From CAWFGS01 sp963815535 (GTDB lineage Bacteria; Pseudomonadota; Alphaproteobacteria; Sphingomonadales; Sphingomonadaceae), in NCBI GenBank assembly GCA_963815535.1, contig CAWFGS010000001.1, positions 496,001 to 560,000 on the forward strand: a stretch of 64,000 nucleotides of DNA, read 5' to 3'. The notes beneath the pieces are model-generated. The model searched no databases. It was not told the DNA's origin and was given only the letters and a program-made list of their open reading frames with translations. The translations under genes and the position numbers were made by a program. Shown piece by piece: positions 8,426 to 16,999 of the stretch. Position 1 is the first letter of the stretch. Each line of letters begins with the position of its first letter.

Positions 8426-9880
8426 TCACGCGGCAATCCATACCAGGGGGAATACCAGCGGAGAACGGGAGCGCAACAATCGCGTTGCTTCCGCAATATG
8501 CGATCCCGATGTCGCGACATCATCGATCAGAAGCACGGGACGATCAGGGTTTGCGCGCAATTTCATATGCGGCCTCTTAGCATTCTTGCGCGGGTGGCTT
8601 TTTCCGGTAACTGCCAAATCATCGAACGCTTGTATATAATCGCGATCCAGCAATTGGGCGATGCGGCGGGCCAACACGCTGGAAAAGCAGTCACGCCCGC
8701 TATGTCCGCAAGCGACGGAGGTTATGTCTTCGATCGCGTCGCGGTCCCACAATCGATCGACGGCTTCAATCAGATGACCGGCCACGGAATCCACCAACCG
8801 GGGTGGTGGCGCTTTTTTCAGTGCATGCAGCGCAGCGATCTGAATCGGTTTGATGCTGGCCCGCCATTTCACCAGCGCATGATACGCAATATCCGATCGA
8901 ACCAATACGCGCTGACGATCGACCAGGGTATCGAGTAGAAAATCCGACGTTACCGATGGCTCTTCGGGAATGGAGGGAACTTGCTCGCATACCCGGTTGG
9001 TTAGCGCGGACTGCGCGAACCGTGGCTCATCGCTCCCCCCGATTGGCATGAGATAACAACCAAAGCAAGGTTGGTTCAAACCACCGCCAATGATGCGAAT
9101 GACGATCAGAAGAACGCGATGACCATCCTGGGGGGACGTAACTTCGGTGGTCCGTACAAGGTCGTTGTCGTCCAACATACTAGATAGCAATGCGTCAATT
9201 GCATCGCTGTCTTTCACGAAATACTTGCTTAATTCACTGCCTTCATGACCTGCGAACCATTCGGCTGATGCTTGGCGAAAACCTTCGCTAGCGTTAACAA
9301 CACGGAAATCGCTGTCGAGGAAAACCACTCGCTCTTCCGACTTGCTACCGGTTGCCACCAAAGTTCCGACCTGTGTACGAACCTGGGCTAGCCTATCTAC
9401 AGCTAAGGCCAATTCGCCCGTTTGTGCCAGCACGCCTTCAATTACGCCAACCGCACTTTCCAATCGTTCGCGTAGGTTTTCGCCGCGATCCTGATCCGTA
9501 CGCGCATCTCCGCACAAGACACTGACCGTAAGGTTCAATCCGGGAATAACAATTGGAACATTTACGGCATAATCCATACCCTGATCGCCGACGAAAAACG
9601 TATGATTGTTGGTAAGCTTGTTCTGCCGGGTGTCTTCAAATTCGCCGTATGTCGCCCACGCATCGGCCAACGCAGAATGGGTCTCCACAAATTGCGGCAG
9701 CGTATAAGCTGACACACCATAACTTGCGATAATTTCTGCTTCCCCATCGCGTTGCACCATCAGGACGGCAGCGATACAGTTCGCTATATCACAACAGTGC
9801 TTCAAGCTTTGGCGTAATAAACCATCACCCCGCTTCGTGACACTGGCTTCAACTGCGGCTTCGAAAACCTTCCTGTGCAC
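8426..9880 (-). CDS. Sensor (GAF-like and PAS-like) fused to a type I phosphoribosyltransferase domain
   Basis: About 484 aa, intact. The C-terminal third is a type I phosphoribosyltransferase: CGHSGRDCFSSVLARRIAQLL, a basic stretch SHPRKNAKRPHMKLR, then the PRPP-binding loop RPVLLIDDVATSGSHIAEA with its acidic pair. It resembles ComF-like and mobile-element PRTases. Residues of roughly 1-170 look GAF-like (CDIANCIAAVLMVQRDGEAE, MDYAVNVPIVIPGLNLTVSV), followed by a helix. Residues of about 185-290 look PAS-like (ERVVFLDSDFRVVNASEGF). I chose GTG at 9880 because AGGGGAG precedes it by eight bases; an ATG at 9913 lacks a ribosome-binding site. It is more AT-rich than rpoD and rpiB on either side, which suggests later acquisition. 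The domain order is clear by eye; the GAF and PAS labels are inference. Function unknown. Confidence 0.75.
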   Translation of the reverse strand: MHRKVFEAAVEASVTKRGDGLLRQSLKHCCDIANCIAAVLMVQRDGEAEIIASYGVSAYTLPQFVETHSALADAWATYGEFEDTRQNKLTNNHTFFVGDQGMDYAVNVPIVIPGLNLTVSVLCGDARTDQDRGENLRERLESAVGVIEGVLAQTGELALAVDRLAQVRTQVGTLVATGSKSEERVVFLDSDFRVVNASEGFRQASAEWFAGHEGSELSKYFVKDSDAIDALLSSMLDDNDLVRTTEVTSPQDGHRVLLIVIRIIGGGLNQPCFGCYLMPIGGSDEPRFAQSALTNRVCEQVPSIPEEPSVTSDFLLDTLVDRQRVLVRSDIAYHALVKWRASIKPIQIAALHALKKAPPPRLVDSVAGHLIEAVDRLWDRDAIEDITSVACGHSGRDCFSSVLARRIAQLLDRDYIQAFDDLAVTGKSHPRKNAKRPHMKLRANPDRPVLLIDDVATSGSHIAEATRLLRSRSPLVFPLVWIAA

Positions 9881-9972
9881 ATTGCTGCTCCCCTGCAAAT
9901 GACAGCAACACATAACATGAGTAAGTGAAATCCCCTATGGGTAGGACTTATCCACAAGAAGAATGCCGACCA

Positions 9973-11970
9973 CTACTGGTCCAGGAAACTCCGCATTTTT
10001 CGGCTGCGGCTTGGATGTTTCAATTTACGCAACGCCTTCGCTTCGATCTGGCGGATTCGTTCGCGCGTGACACTGAATTGCTGCCCCACTTCCTCCAGCG
10101 TATGGTCGGTATTCATGCCGATACCGAACCGCATCCGCAGCACGCGCTCCTCGCGCGGGGTGAGGCTGGCGAGAACGCGCGTTACCGTTTCCTTCAGATT
10201 GGCTTGAATGGCCGCATCGACGGGAATGATCGCGTTCTTGTCTTCGATGAAGTCGCCGAGATGCGAATCTTCCTCGTCGCCGATGGGCGTTTCCAGGCTG
10301 ATCGGCTCCTTGGCGATTTTCATCACCTTGCGAACCTTCTCCAACGGCATGGATAGCCGCTCCGCCATTTCTTCGGGCGTCGGTTCGCGGCCCTGTTCGT
10401 GCAGGAACTGGCGACTGGTGCGGACCAGCTTGTTGATGGTTTCGATCATGTGCACCGGAATGCGAATGGTGCGCGCCTGATCCGCGATCGAGCGCGTGAT
10501 CGCCTGCCTGATCCACCAGGTGGCGTAAGTGCTGAATTTATACCCACGGCGATATTCGAATTTATCGACCGCCTTCATCAGTCCGATATTGCCTTCCTGG
10601 ATCAGATCCAAAAACTGCAACCCGCGATTGGTGTATTTCTTGGCGATGGAGATCACAAGGCGCAGGTTCGCCTCCACCATTTCCTTCTTCGCGATGCGTG
10701 CTTCGCGCTCGCCTTTCTGCACCATGTTCACGATGCGGCGGAATTCGGGCAGGCTCATCCCGGTGTTGGATGCGATGTCCGATATCTCGGTGCGAATCCG
10801 CTCGACAGCCTCGGCCTCGTTCTTGGCGAAGGCGGCCCATTTCTTGTCCTTCTTGGCGTTCGCTTTCAGCCAAGCGTCGTCCATCTCATTGCCGATATAG
10901 GCGTTAAGGAAATCGATCCGCTTGACCTTGTGCCGCTCCGCCAGACGCAGCATCTGGCCGCCCAACGCCGTCAGACGGCGATTGAACGCATAGAGGTTAT
11001 CGACCAGAAATTCGATCTTCGTCGCATGGAACTGCATGGATTCGACCTCTGCCGTCAGTTCCTCGCCAAGCGATTCGTATTTCTTCTCTTTCGCCGGGGC
11101 GAAAGCATCGCCGGCCGCCAGCGTATCGACACGTTCGGCTTGCAGTTTTTCGAACTTCTTGAACAGTTTGGTGATGCGTTCGAACCGTTCGAGCGCGTCG
11201 GGTTTGAGCGTTGCTTCCATCTGCGCGAGGGAAAGGGTGTTGTCCTCTTCCTCTTCTTCCTCGCGTTTCTTACCGCTGCCTTCTTCGCCGTTTTCGTCGT
11301 CGCCGGCATCATCGGCGTCGTCTTCATCATCGACGATCGTGGGCCCGGCGGTTTCTTCCGAGATTTCCCCATCGTCGTCGTCTTCGTTTTCCTCCGCCAT
11401 CTTGTCGGCGGGCGGTTCTTTCGACAGCATGGCGTCGAGGTCGAGGATTTCGCGCAACTGCATTTCTTCGGCGTTCAGCGCGCGCGACCACTCGATGATC
11501 GCGTGGAATGTAATCGGGCTCTGGCAAAGGCCGATGATCATCGTATCGCGCCCTGATTCGATCCGTTTCGCAATCGCGATCTCGCCTTCACGGCTGAGCA
11601 GTTCCACCGCGCCCATCTCGCGCAGATACATGCGAACGGGATCGTCGGTGCGGTCGCCTGCGGCGGGTTTCTTTACGGCAGCGGCGGCGGCGGGCTTCTT
11701 CGCACCGGCAGGCGCGATTTCCTCGACTTCCGGTTCGGCCTCGGCCTCTTCCTCGTTCTCGACGATATTGATGCCCATTTCGGATATCGCGGACATCACG
11801 TCCTCGATCTTTTCCGACGACATCTGGTCCTGCGGCAAAGCTTCGTTCAGCTCGTCATACGTCAGATATCCGCGCTTCTTCGCTTTCGCGAACAGCTTCT
11901 TGATCGACGCTTCGTTCAGATCGATCAACGGAGCATCGTCTTTGACGGCCGTGTCTTGTTTGGATGCCAT
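9973..11970 (-). CDS. rpoD: RNA polymerase primary sigma factor RpoD (sigma-70)
   Basis: The housekeeping sigma factor, 665 aa, intact. Seen: N-terminal region 1.1 (LIDLNEASIKKLFAKAKKRG), region 1.2 (DPVRMYLREMGAVELLSREG), a long acidic insert of about 60 residues near 190-255 rich in D and E, region 2 (EANLRLVISIAKKYTNRGLQ; YATWWIRQAITRSIADQART), region 3, and region 4.2 helix-turn-helix (TLEEVGQQFSVTRERIRQIE). It follows dnaG by nine bases, so it belongs to the yqeY-lipoprotein-dnaG-rpoD group. The acidic insert in the non-conserved region is usual for proteobacterial RpoD but is strikingly acidic here. Confidence 0.98.
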   Translation of the reverse strand: MASKQDTAVKDDAPLIDLNEASIKKLFAKAKKRGYLTYDELNEALPQDQMSSEKIEDVMSAISEMGINIVENEEEAEAEPEVEEIAPAGAKKPAAAAAVKKPAAGDRTDDPVRMYLREMGAVELLSREGEIAIAKRIESGRDTMIIGLCQSPITFHAIIEWSRALNAEEMQLREILDLDAMLSKEPPADKMAEENEDDDDGEISEETAGPTIVDDEDDADDAGDDENGEEGSGKKREEEEEEDNTLSLAQMEATLKPDALERFERITKLFKKFEKLQAERVDTLAAGDAFAPAKEKKYESLGEELTAEVESMQFHATKIEFLVDNLYAFNRRLTALGGQMLRLAERHKVKRIDFLNAYIGNEMDDAWLKANAKKDKKWAAFAKNEAEAVERIRTEISDIASNTGMSLPEFRRIVNMVQKGEREARIAKKEMVEANLRLVISIAKKYTNRGLQFLDLIQEGNIGLMKAVDKFEYRRGYKFSTYATWWIRQAITRSIADQARTIRIPVHMIETINKLVRTSRQFLHEQGREPTPEEMAERLSMPLEKVRKVMKIAKEPISLETPIGDEEDSHLGDFIEDKNAIIPVDAAIQANLKETVTRVLASLTPREERVLRMRFGIGMNTDHTLEEVGQQFSVTRERIRQIEAKALRKLKHPSRSRKMRSFLDQ

Positions 11971-11979
11971 AAGGGTAAT

Positions 11980-13899
11980 TCAGTCCGTATGTTGTTCGTC
12001 CGCACGCGGGGGCGCGGATATTAAATCATAATCGTCGGCGGTCGCGCGCAAGGCTCTGTCGCTTGCCATCTGCCCCATCCGCCGGTCAAACTCCAGCTTT
12101 CGTTTGAGCAACGTCTGCTGCGCTGCGAAAGCCGCTTCGGGTTCGGACGCAAATCGCGCGGTCGCATCGTTCAACGCCGTTTCCAGCGCCGGTCGTTCCA
12201 CCAGCAACGCCACTGCTTCGGCCAGATGGTCACGCGCGAGCCCGGGGTCGGTGCCTTCGCGAAGGAAGGCGAACTGGTTTGCGTCGGGCGGCGTACCGTG
12301 GTCGATAACGTTGGATATGGTCGCGGCAGCGTCGCTTTCAAGTGAATGGCCGACGTCGTCATCCTGCGCGTCGAGAATGTCGTCGATCAGTTCCATCATA
12401 CAGGCATCGTTCGGCGCAAGTGCGGACAAGGCTTCGGCATGCCGACCGGTCTGATCCGGAAACTTCGCCAGACCCGCCAATACGGCGCGGGTCAAAATAT
12501 CGCGCGATCCGGCCGCTGAATGATGGCTCAATCGATTGACGCTTTCTGCCGTCATGCGTGTGGGCAGGTCAGGCAAGCGGTTGCGCGCCCGAAACCCCGT
12601 CCGATCGTTCGCTTCCCATCGCTTGCGGGCGCGTGGTGGAAAGGCAAACGCCGAAAACCGTTCCAGCAATTCCCGCTTATACAGCGCCCGAATGTCGGAA
12701 TGTTCGATAGTGTCGACATGCGCCAGCAGCCGTTCTTTCAAACCGGCTTTGGCTTCGGGCGAGGTCAAGGGCTGCGCGTCGCGCTCCATCTGCCAAATCG
12801 CGTCGAGGAGGCCGGTCGGGGCGGCCAGCAACCCATCCATCGCCTCGCGCCCGCGTTCTTTCAGCAAATCGTCCGGGTCCATCCCGGCAGGTAGGGTGAC
12901 GATTGCAAGTGAATGGGACGGGCGCAACATCGGCAAGACACGTTCGATGGCGCGTTTCGCAGCGCGCTGTCCGGCGGCATCGCCATCGAAACACAGGATC
13001 GGGCATTCGACCATCCGCCACAGCATTTCGATCTGCCGTTCGGTCAAGGCCGTGCCCATCGGGGCGACAGCATCGTCGATCCCGGCATTGGCGAGCGCGA
13101 TGACGTCCATATACCCTTCGACCACGACCATGCGCCCGGTCTGGCGGCTTGCCGGGCCGGCGCGATGCAGATTGTAAAGCGTGCGCCCCTTGTCGAACAA
13201 AGGCGTGTCGGGGGAATTGAGGTATTTGGGCGCTTTGACCGTATCGTCCAATATCCGCCCGCCGAATGCGATCACGCGTCCCCGCGCATCGGCGATCGGC
13301 AGCATCAGTCTGGCGCGAAACCGGTCGTAAGGTTCCTTGTCGTCGACCGCGATCCGCAAGCCACCCTCGACCAGCAGGACATCGTCGAACCGCGACAAAG
13401 CGCCTTTCATCGCCTGACGGACATCGGGCGCGTAGCCGAAGCCGAACCGTTCGACGATATCTGCCGAGAAGCCGCGACCGCGCAGATAATCGCGCGCGTT
13501 CCGACCATCCGCGTCGGCGAGATTTTGGACGAACCAGTCCTGCGCGGATTGCATCACTTCGTGCAGACCGGCGCGTTCTTCCGCCTTTTTGGCCGCTGCG
13601 GGATCGGGGGCGGGAACTTCCATACCCGCTTCGCCGGCCAGTTCCTTCACCGCATCCATGAAGCCCAACCCGCGCTGGTCGGTCATCCAGCGGATGACAT
13701 CGCCGTGCGCGCCGCAGCCGAAGCAGTGATAGAACCCCTTCTGATCGCTGACCGTAAAACTCGGCGATTTTTCGTCGTGGAAGGGGCAGCACGCCTTCCA
13801 CTCGTTGCCCGCGCGCTGCAGCTTCGTCGTCCGCATGATGACGTTCGACAGCGTCGTGCGCGCGCGCAGTTCGTCCAGCCATTGGGGGGTCAGCGCCAT
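11980..13899 (-). CDS. dnaG: DNA primase DnaG
   Basis: Makes RNA primers for replication. 639 aa, intact. Domains in order: CHC2 zinc-binding domain (CCPFHDEKSPSF and YHCFGCGAHGD, residues of about 37-65), catalytic core (RFGFGYAPD; FRARLMLPIADARGRVIAFG), TOPRIM domain (MVVVEGYMDVIALANAGIDD; CFDGDAAGQRAA) and a C-terminal DnaB-interaction region after about residue 420. It is directly upstream of rpoD, the classic macromolecular synthesis arrangement without rpsU. The insert with basic residues just after the TOPRIM part (RARKRWEANDRTGFRARN) is variable in the family. Confidence 0.97.
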   Translation of the reverse strand: MALTPQWLDELRARTTLSNVIMRTTKLQRAGNEWKACCPFHDEKSPSFTVSDQKGFYHCFGCGAHGDVIRWMTDQRGLGFMDAVKELAGEAGMEVPAPDPAAAKKAEERAGLHEVMQSAQDWFVQNLADADGRNARDYLRGRGFSADIVERFGFGYAPDVRQAMKGALSRFDDVLLVEGGLRIAVDDKEPYDRFRARLMLPIADARGRVIAFGGRILDDTVKAPKYLNSPDTPLFDKGRTLYNLHRAGPASRQTGRMVVVEGYMDVIALANAGIDDAVAPMGTALTERQIEMLWRMVECPILCFDGDAAGQRAAKRAIERVLPMLRPSHSLAIVTLPAGMDPDDLLKERGREAMDGLLAAPTGLLDAIWQMERDAQPLTSPEAKAGLKERLLAHVDTIEHSDIRALYKRELLERFSAFAFPPRARKRWEANDRTGFRARNRLPDLPTRMTAESVNRLSHHSAAGSRDILTRAVLAGLAKFPDQTGRHAEALSALAPNDACMMELIDDILDAQDDDVGHSLESDAAATISNVIDHGTPPDANQFAFLREGTDPGLARDHLAEAVALLVERPALETALNDATARFASEPEAAFAAQQTLLKRKLEFDRRMGQMASDRALRATADDYDLISAPPRADEQHTD

Positions 13900-13936
13900 A
13901 GGCGCAAGTTACGCGCGAACGGCGCGTTCCGCAAGA

Positions 13937-14674
13937 TTAGCTGCAGGCGTTGGTCGCCCCATCCTTCGCCGCGGGATAGGGGCCGTTGCCGATCGCTTCG
14001 GTATAATTCGCATCGAGCGCATACATCTTGGCCGGGCCGGCGGGGGGCAGGGTGGATTGCCAATAGAAGGTGATCGGCTCCCCTTGTTCCCACTGATCGC
14101 CACCTTCGCCTGCGTTGACCGTCCACACCAGCTTGCCTGCATCGCAGGATACGACGACATCTGCCTTCGCCCCGATCGCCGCGACCGCTTCCGCCTTGGC
14201 GAAGCCCGCCTGGCCGGTAAAGCCATGCGCTGCGCCGATCATACGGAATGCGCTGGCGGTTTCGATGTCGGACGACGTGTTGCCTGCGCCGACGCCGGTA
14301 TTGGGATCGTTATCTTCGCCGGGATAGACGATATGGACATAGGTGAAGATCGTGCCGGCAGGGGCGTTTGCCGGATCGCATGGTTTCATTCCGGCGGGGC
14401 ATGCGACGAAGGAACGGATATCCCCGAAATTGCCCGCTTCGTTGGACATCGCGTCGGTCACTTCCGGCCCCTGCGGCCCGACGATCCGCGCGCCCAGTTG
14501 CAAATCCATGAAATCGCCCGCGTCGAGCGCCTTGGCAGCCAGCGCCGCCTCGCCATCCGTGGTGGCGGTTTCCATATCCGCGACGTCGTCGCCCGTCGGC
14601 GCGCCGCCATCCGAACAGGCGGTGAGCATCAAGGCGGCACCGGCCGCCGTGGCAGCCATGATCGAACGGTTCAT
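13937..14674 (-). CDS. Putative lipoprotein of unknown function
   Basis: 245 aa with a lipoprotein signal peptide (MNRSIMAATAAGAALMLTAC, lipobox LTAC, Cys-20), then an acidic linker and a soluble domain with several cysteines (FVACPAGMKPCDP, VVSCDAGK, NACS at the end). No family is recognised. The start overlaps the yqeY stop by 4 nt (ATGA), so it is translationally coupled to yqeY and precedes dnaG on the same strand. Likely outer-membrane or periplasmic. Its place within the yqeY-dnaG-rpoD group looks like a lineage-specific insertion. Confidence 0.75.
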   Translation of the reverse strand: MNRSIMAATAAGAALMLTACSDGGAPTGDDVADMETATTDGEAALAAKALDAGDFMDLQLGARIVGPQGPEVTDAMSNEAGNFGDIRSFVACPAGMKPCDPANAPAGTIFTYVHIVYPGEDNDPNTGVGAGNTSSDIETASAFRMIGAAHGFTGQAGFAKAEAVAAIGAKADVVVSCDAGKLVWTVNAGEGGDQWEQGEPITFYWQSTLPPAGPAKMYALDANYTEAIGNGPYPAAKDGATNACS

Positions 14675-15123
14675 TGAAAACTCTCCTTCACCAAGGCCGA
14701 CGCACGGCTCATGTCGAGCTGCGCCCCGTGGCGCTGTTTCAATTGCGCCATGACCTTGCCCATATCCTTGATCGAGGTTGCGCCCGTTTCCGCCTTGATC
14801 GTCGCGATCGCGGCCATCGTATCGCCCTCGCTCATCTGTTGCGGCAGGAATTCCGTAATGACATCCAGCTCCGCCTGCTCCTTCGCCGCGAGTTCGTCCC
14901 GCCCGCCATCTGTGAACATCGCGATCAATTCGCGCCGCTGCTTCGCCATCTTCTGCAGCACTTCGGTTACCAAAGCGTCATCGTCGCCCTTTGCCTCTGC
15001 CCCGCGCAGTTCGATGTCGCGATCCTTGATCTTGGCGCTGACCAGTCGCAACGCCGCCAGCCGTTCCTTGTCGGCAGCCTTCATGGCCAGAATGGTTTCC
15101 TTCTTGATGGTGTCGCGCAGCAT
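14671..15123 (-). CDS. GatB/YqeY domain protein
   Basis: YqeY proteins resemble the tail of GatB and may be tied to tRNA-dependent amidation; their exact role is not settled. The 150-aa product starts MLRDTIKKETILAMKAADKE and shows the family pattern ALRLVSAKIKDRDIELR, KMAKQRRELIAMF, EQAELDVITEFLPQQMSE and MGKVMAQLKQRHGAQLDMSR. An upstream in-frame extension of 34 codons is not part of the family and was excluded. Commonly found just before dnaG in proteobacteria, as here. Confidence 0.9.
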   Translation of the reverse strand: MLRDTIKKETILAMKAADKERLAALRLVSAKIKDRDIELRGAEAKGDDDALVTEVLQKMAKQRRELIAMFTDGGRDELAAKEQAELDVITEFLPQQMSEGDTMAAIATIKAETGATSIKDMGKVMAQLKQRHGAQLDMSRASALVKESFQ

Positions 15124-15278
15124 GGGGCAGGTTTCCTGTGGATGGTTTGGCGTATTGCAGGTTCCCGTAGCCATGTAGCGCAGGAATGCCAGGCGCGACA
15201 GCTTGACGAAAGGGGGGCGCATCACTAGCCGCTGAGCCTTAGCAACATCGCCGGAACCCTTATCACTCGGAGCGCCCT

Positions 15279-16573
15279 ATGGCCGACGCCGCCCACAGCC
15301 CTGCGCCCGACGCCGCTCCAGACGCGGCGCAACCCGAAGGCGCAACGGGCGTGTTGGTTCTGGCCGACGGTACGGTGATCTGGGGCCGGGGCTTCGGCGC
15401 GGCCGGGCATGCGGTGGGCGAGATATGCTTCAACACCGCGATGACCGGCTATCAGGAGATCCTGACCGACCCCAGCTACGCCGCGCAGATCGTCACGTTC
15501 ACCTTCCCCCATATCGGCAATGTCGGCGCGAATGCGGATGACATGGAAAGCCAGGTTGCAGGCGCAGTCGGCTGCATCGTGCGCGAGGATGTGACCGCCG
15601 CCAGCAGCTTTCGCAGCACTCAGGAATTCGGCGAGTGGCTGGCCGGGCAAGGCAAGATCGGCCTGTCCGGCGTGGACACCCGCGCGCTGACTCGCCGCAT
15701 TCGCATGTCTGGCGCCCCCAATGCGGTGATCGCGCATTCGCTCCGGCGGGGTAGTTCGATATCGACGCTTTGCGCGCACAAGCCGCCGCTTGGGAAGGGC
15801 TGGAGGGCATGGACCTCGCCAGCACCGTCAGCCGTGCAAAAGCGGAAAGCTGGACGGGCGACGTATGGGAACTGCCTAGACCCTCACCCCTTCTGGGGAG
15901 AGGGAGGAGCGCGAGCGGATGGGTCGGCGATGCTGCTAAGCGACGCATGAAACGCATCCAGCGAAGCGGATGCCGCGACTCCCACATGTCGAGACGCCAT
16001 TCGCGGGAGACGTCACCCCACATCGTTGCGATAGATTACGGCAGCAAGGACAACATCTTCCGCAACCTCGTCCGCGCCGGCGCGCGGGTGACGGTCGTGC
16101 CGATCACCGCGACGCTGGACGACATCCTGTCGCATGAACCCGACGGCGTGTTCCTCAGCAACGGGCCGGGCGATCCGGCGGCGACGGGCGTAAAGGCCGT
16201 GCCGGTCATCAAAGCACTGCTGGAACGCGACATGCCGATCTTCGGCATATGTCTGGGCCATCAGCTGCTCGCGCTGGCAGCGGGCGCGAAAACGGTGAAG
16301 ATGCATCAGGGTCATCGCGGGGCGAACCACCCGGTCAAACGGCTGGCGGACGATGTGGTGGAGATCACCAGCATGAACCACGGCTTCGCAGTCGATGGCG
16401 CGACTTTGCCGGATGGTGTGGAGCAGACGCACGTGTCGCTGTTCGACGGTTCGAATTGCGGAATTGCGGTGAAGGGCAAGCGGGCGTTTGGGGTGCAGTA
16501 TCATCCGGAAGCCTCACCGGGGCCGCAGGACAGTTTCTATCTGTTCGAGCGGTTCGTGGGGATGTTGGGTTGA
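15279..16573 (+). CDS. carA: Carbamoyl-phosphate synthase small subunit CarA (two extra bases; palindromic repeat in frame)
   Basis: CarA is the glutaminase subunit that feeds ammonia to CarB for arginine and pyrimidine synthesis. Seen: TGVLVLADGTVIWGRGFGA, CFNTAMTGYQEILTDPSYA, TFTFPHIGNVGANADD, GLSGVDTRALTRRIR, then the class I glutamine amidotransferase domain with HIVAIDYGSKDNIFRNLV, IFGICLGHQLLALAAG (catalytic Cys) and FGVQYHPEASPGP (catalytic His). Two extra Ts (about 15742 and 15752) break the frame; removing both gives AHSPGGEFDIDALRAQ and also removes an in-frame TAG. The linker between the domains holds an unusual arginine-rich segment of about 45 residues encoded by a palindromic repeat, with the frame kept. 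Reconstructed length is about 430 aa, longer than usual. Confidence 0.92.
15879..15990. repeat. Palindromic repeat element inside carA, translated in frame
   Basis: An imperfect 10-bp inverted repeat with a four-base loop (CCCTCACCCC at 15881-15890, GGGGAGAGGG at 15895-15904) is followed by a second inverted repeat (GCATCC at 15954-15959, GGATGC at 15968-15973). The first motif is of a kind usually met in intergenic regions of proteobacteria. Here it lies between the two CarA domains and reads PRPSPLLGRGRSASGW onwards. The edges are estimated from where the CarA family sequence stops (GDVWEL) and resumes (HIVAIDYG). Only one copy was noticed in this window. Confidence 0.6.
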
Positions 16574-16999
16574 CCTTGAATGAATCACGACAGGGCTTCG
16601 TTTTAATTGCCTTGCGTCAAGGTCAGCATTTCTAGAATGAAAATCCGGGAGACGTTACAGCTCTATCTTAGTACAGGGATGCTGGACGAATATCGGCCAC
16701 CTCTGACGAGTTTATCAGAGCGTTCAGCTGCCTTAGGGAGATATAAGTTGGCGAAAAACGTGATGGATGATGTCAGCACCTGGAATAAACCTATATGACG
16801 GATTACTTACAATGGCATCGCATTTTGCCTGAACAATCTGATCGCAGAGCGTCGTAAACCTACCAAGTTTCGGGATAATGGCTTAAATCTATTCCGACTG
16901 TCGGCAAAGGTCATTTGGGATCTCGCAAAGATCGGTAATCGGTCGTCATACTTGAGATGTCGTATGCTGACAGACCAATACCTTGCGGAGATTATAATA
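16574..16999. other. AT-rich spacer between carA and carB
   Basis: About 425 bases clearly more AT-rich than everything around them. A short open frame on the plus strand (16637-16798, MKIRETLQLYLSTGMLDEYR at its start, about 53 aa) has no recognised relatives and no clear ribosome-binding site. A small inverted repeat CCTTG-CGT-CAAGG lies at 16610-16622. The last bases hold the carB ribosome-binding site (GCGGAG, eight or nine bases before the ATG). It may be remains of an inserted gene or element, or a carB leader; nothing in it proves either. Confidence 0.5.

Noticed and set aside
10399..11556. 385-codon plus-strand frame opposite rpoD
   Set aside because: The phenylalanine- and valine-rich stretch is the reverse of the acidic insert of RpoD, not a membrane protein.
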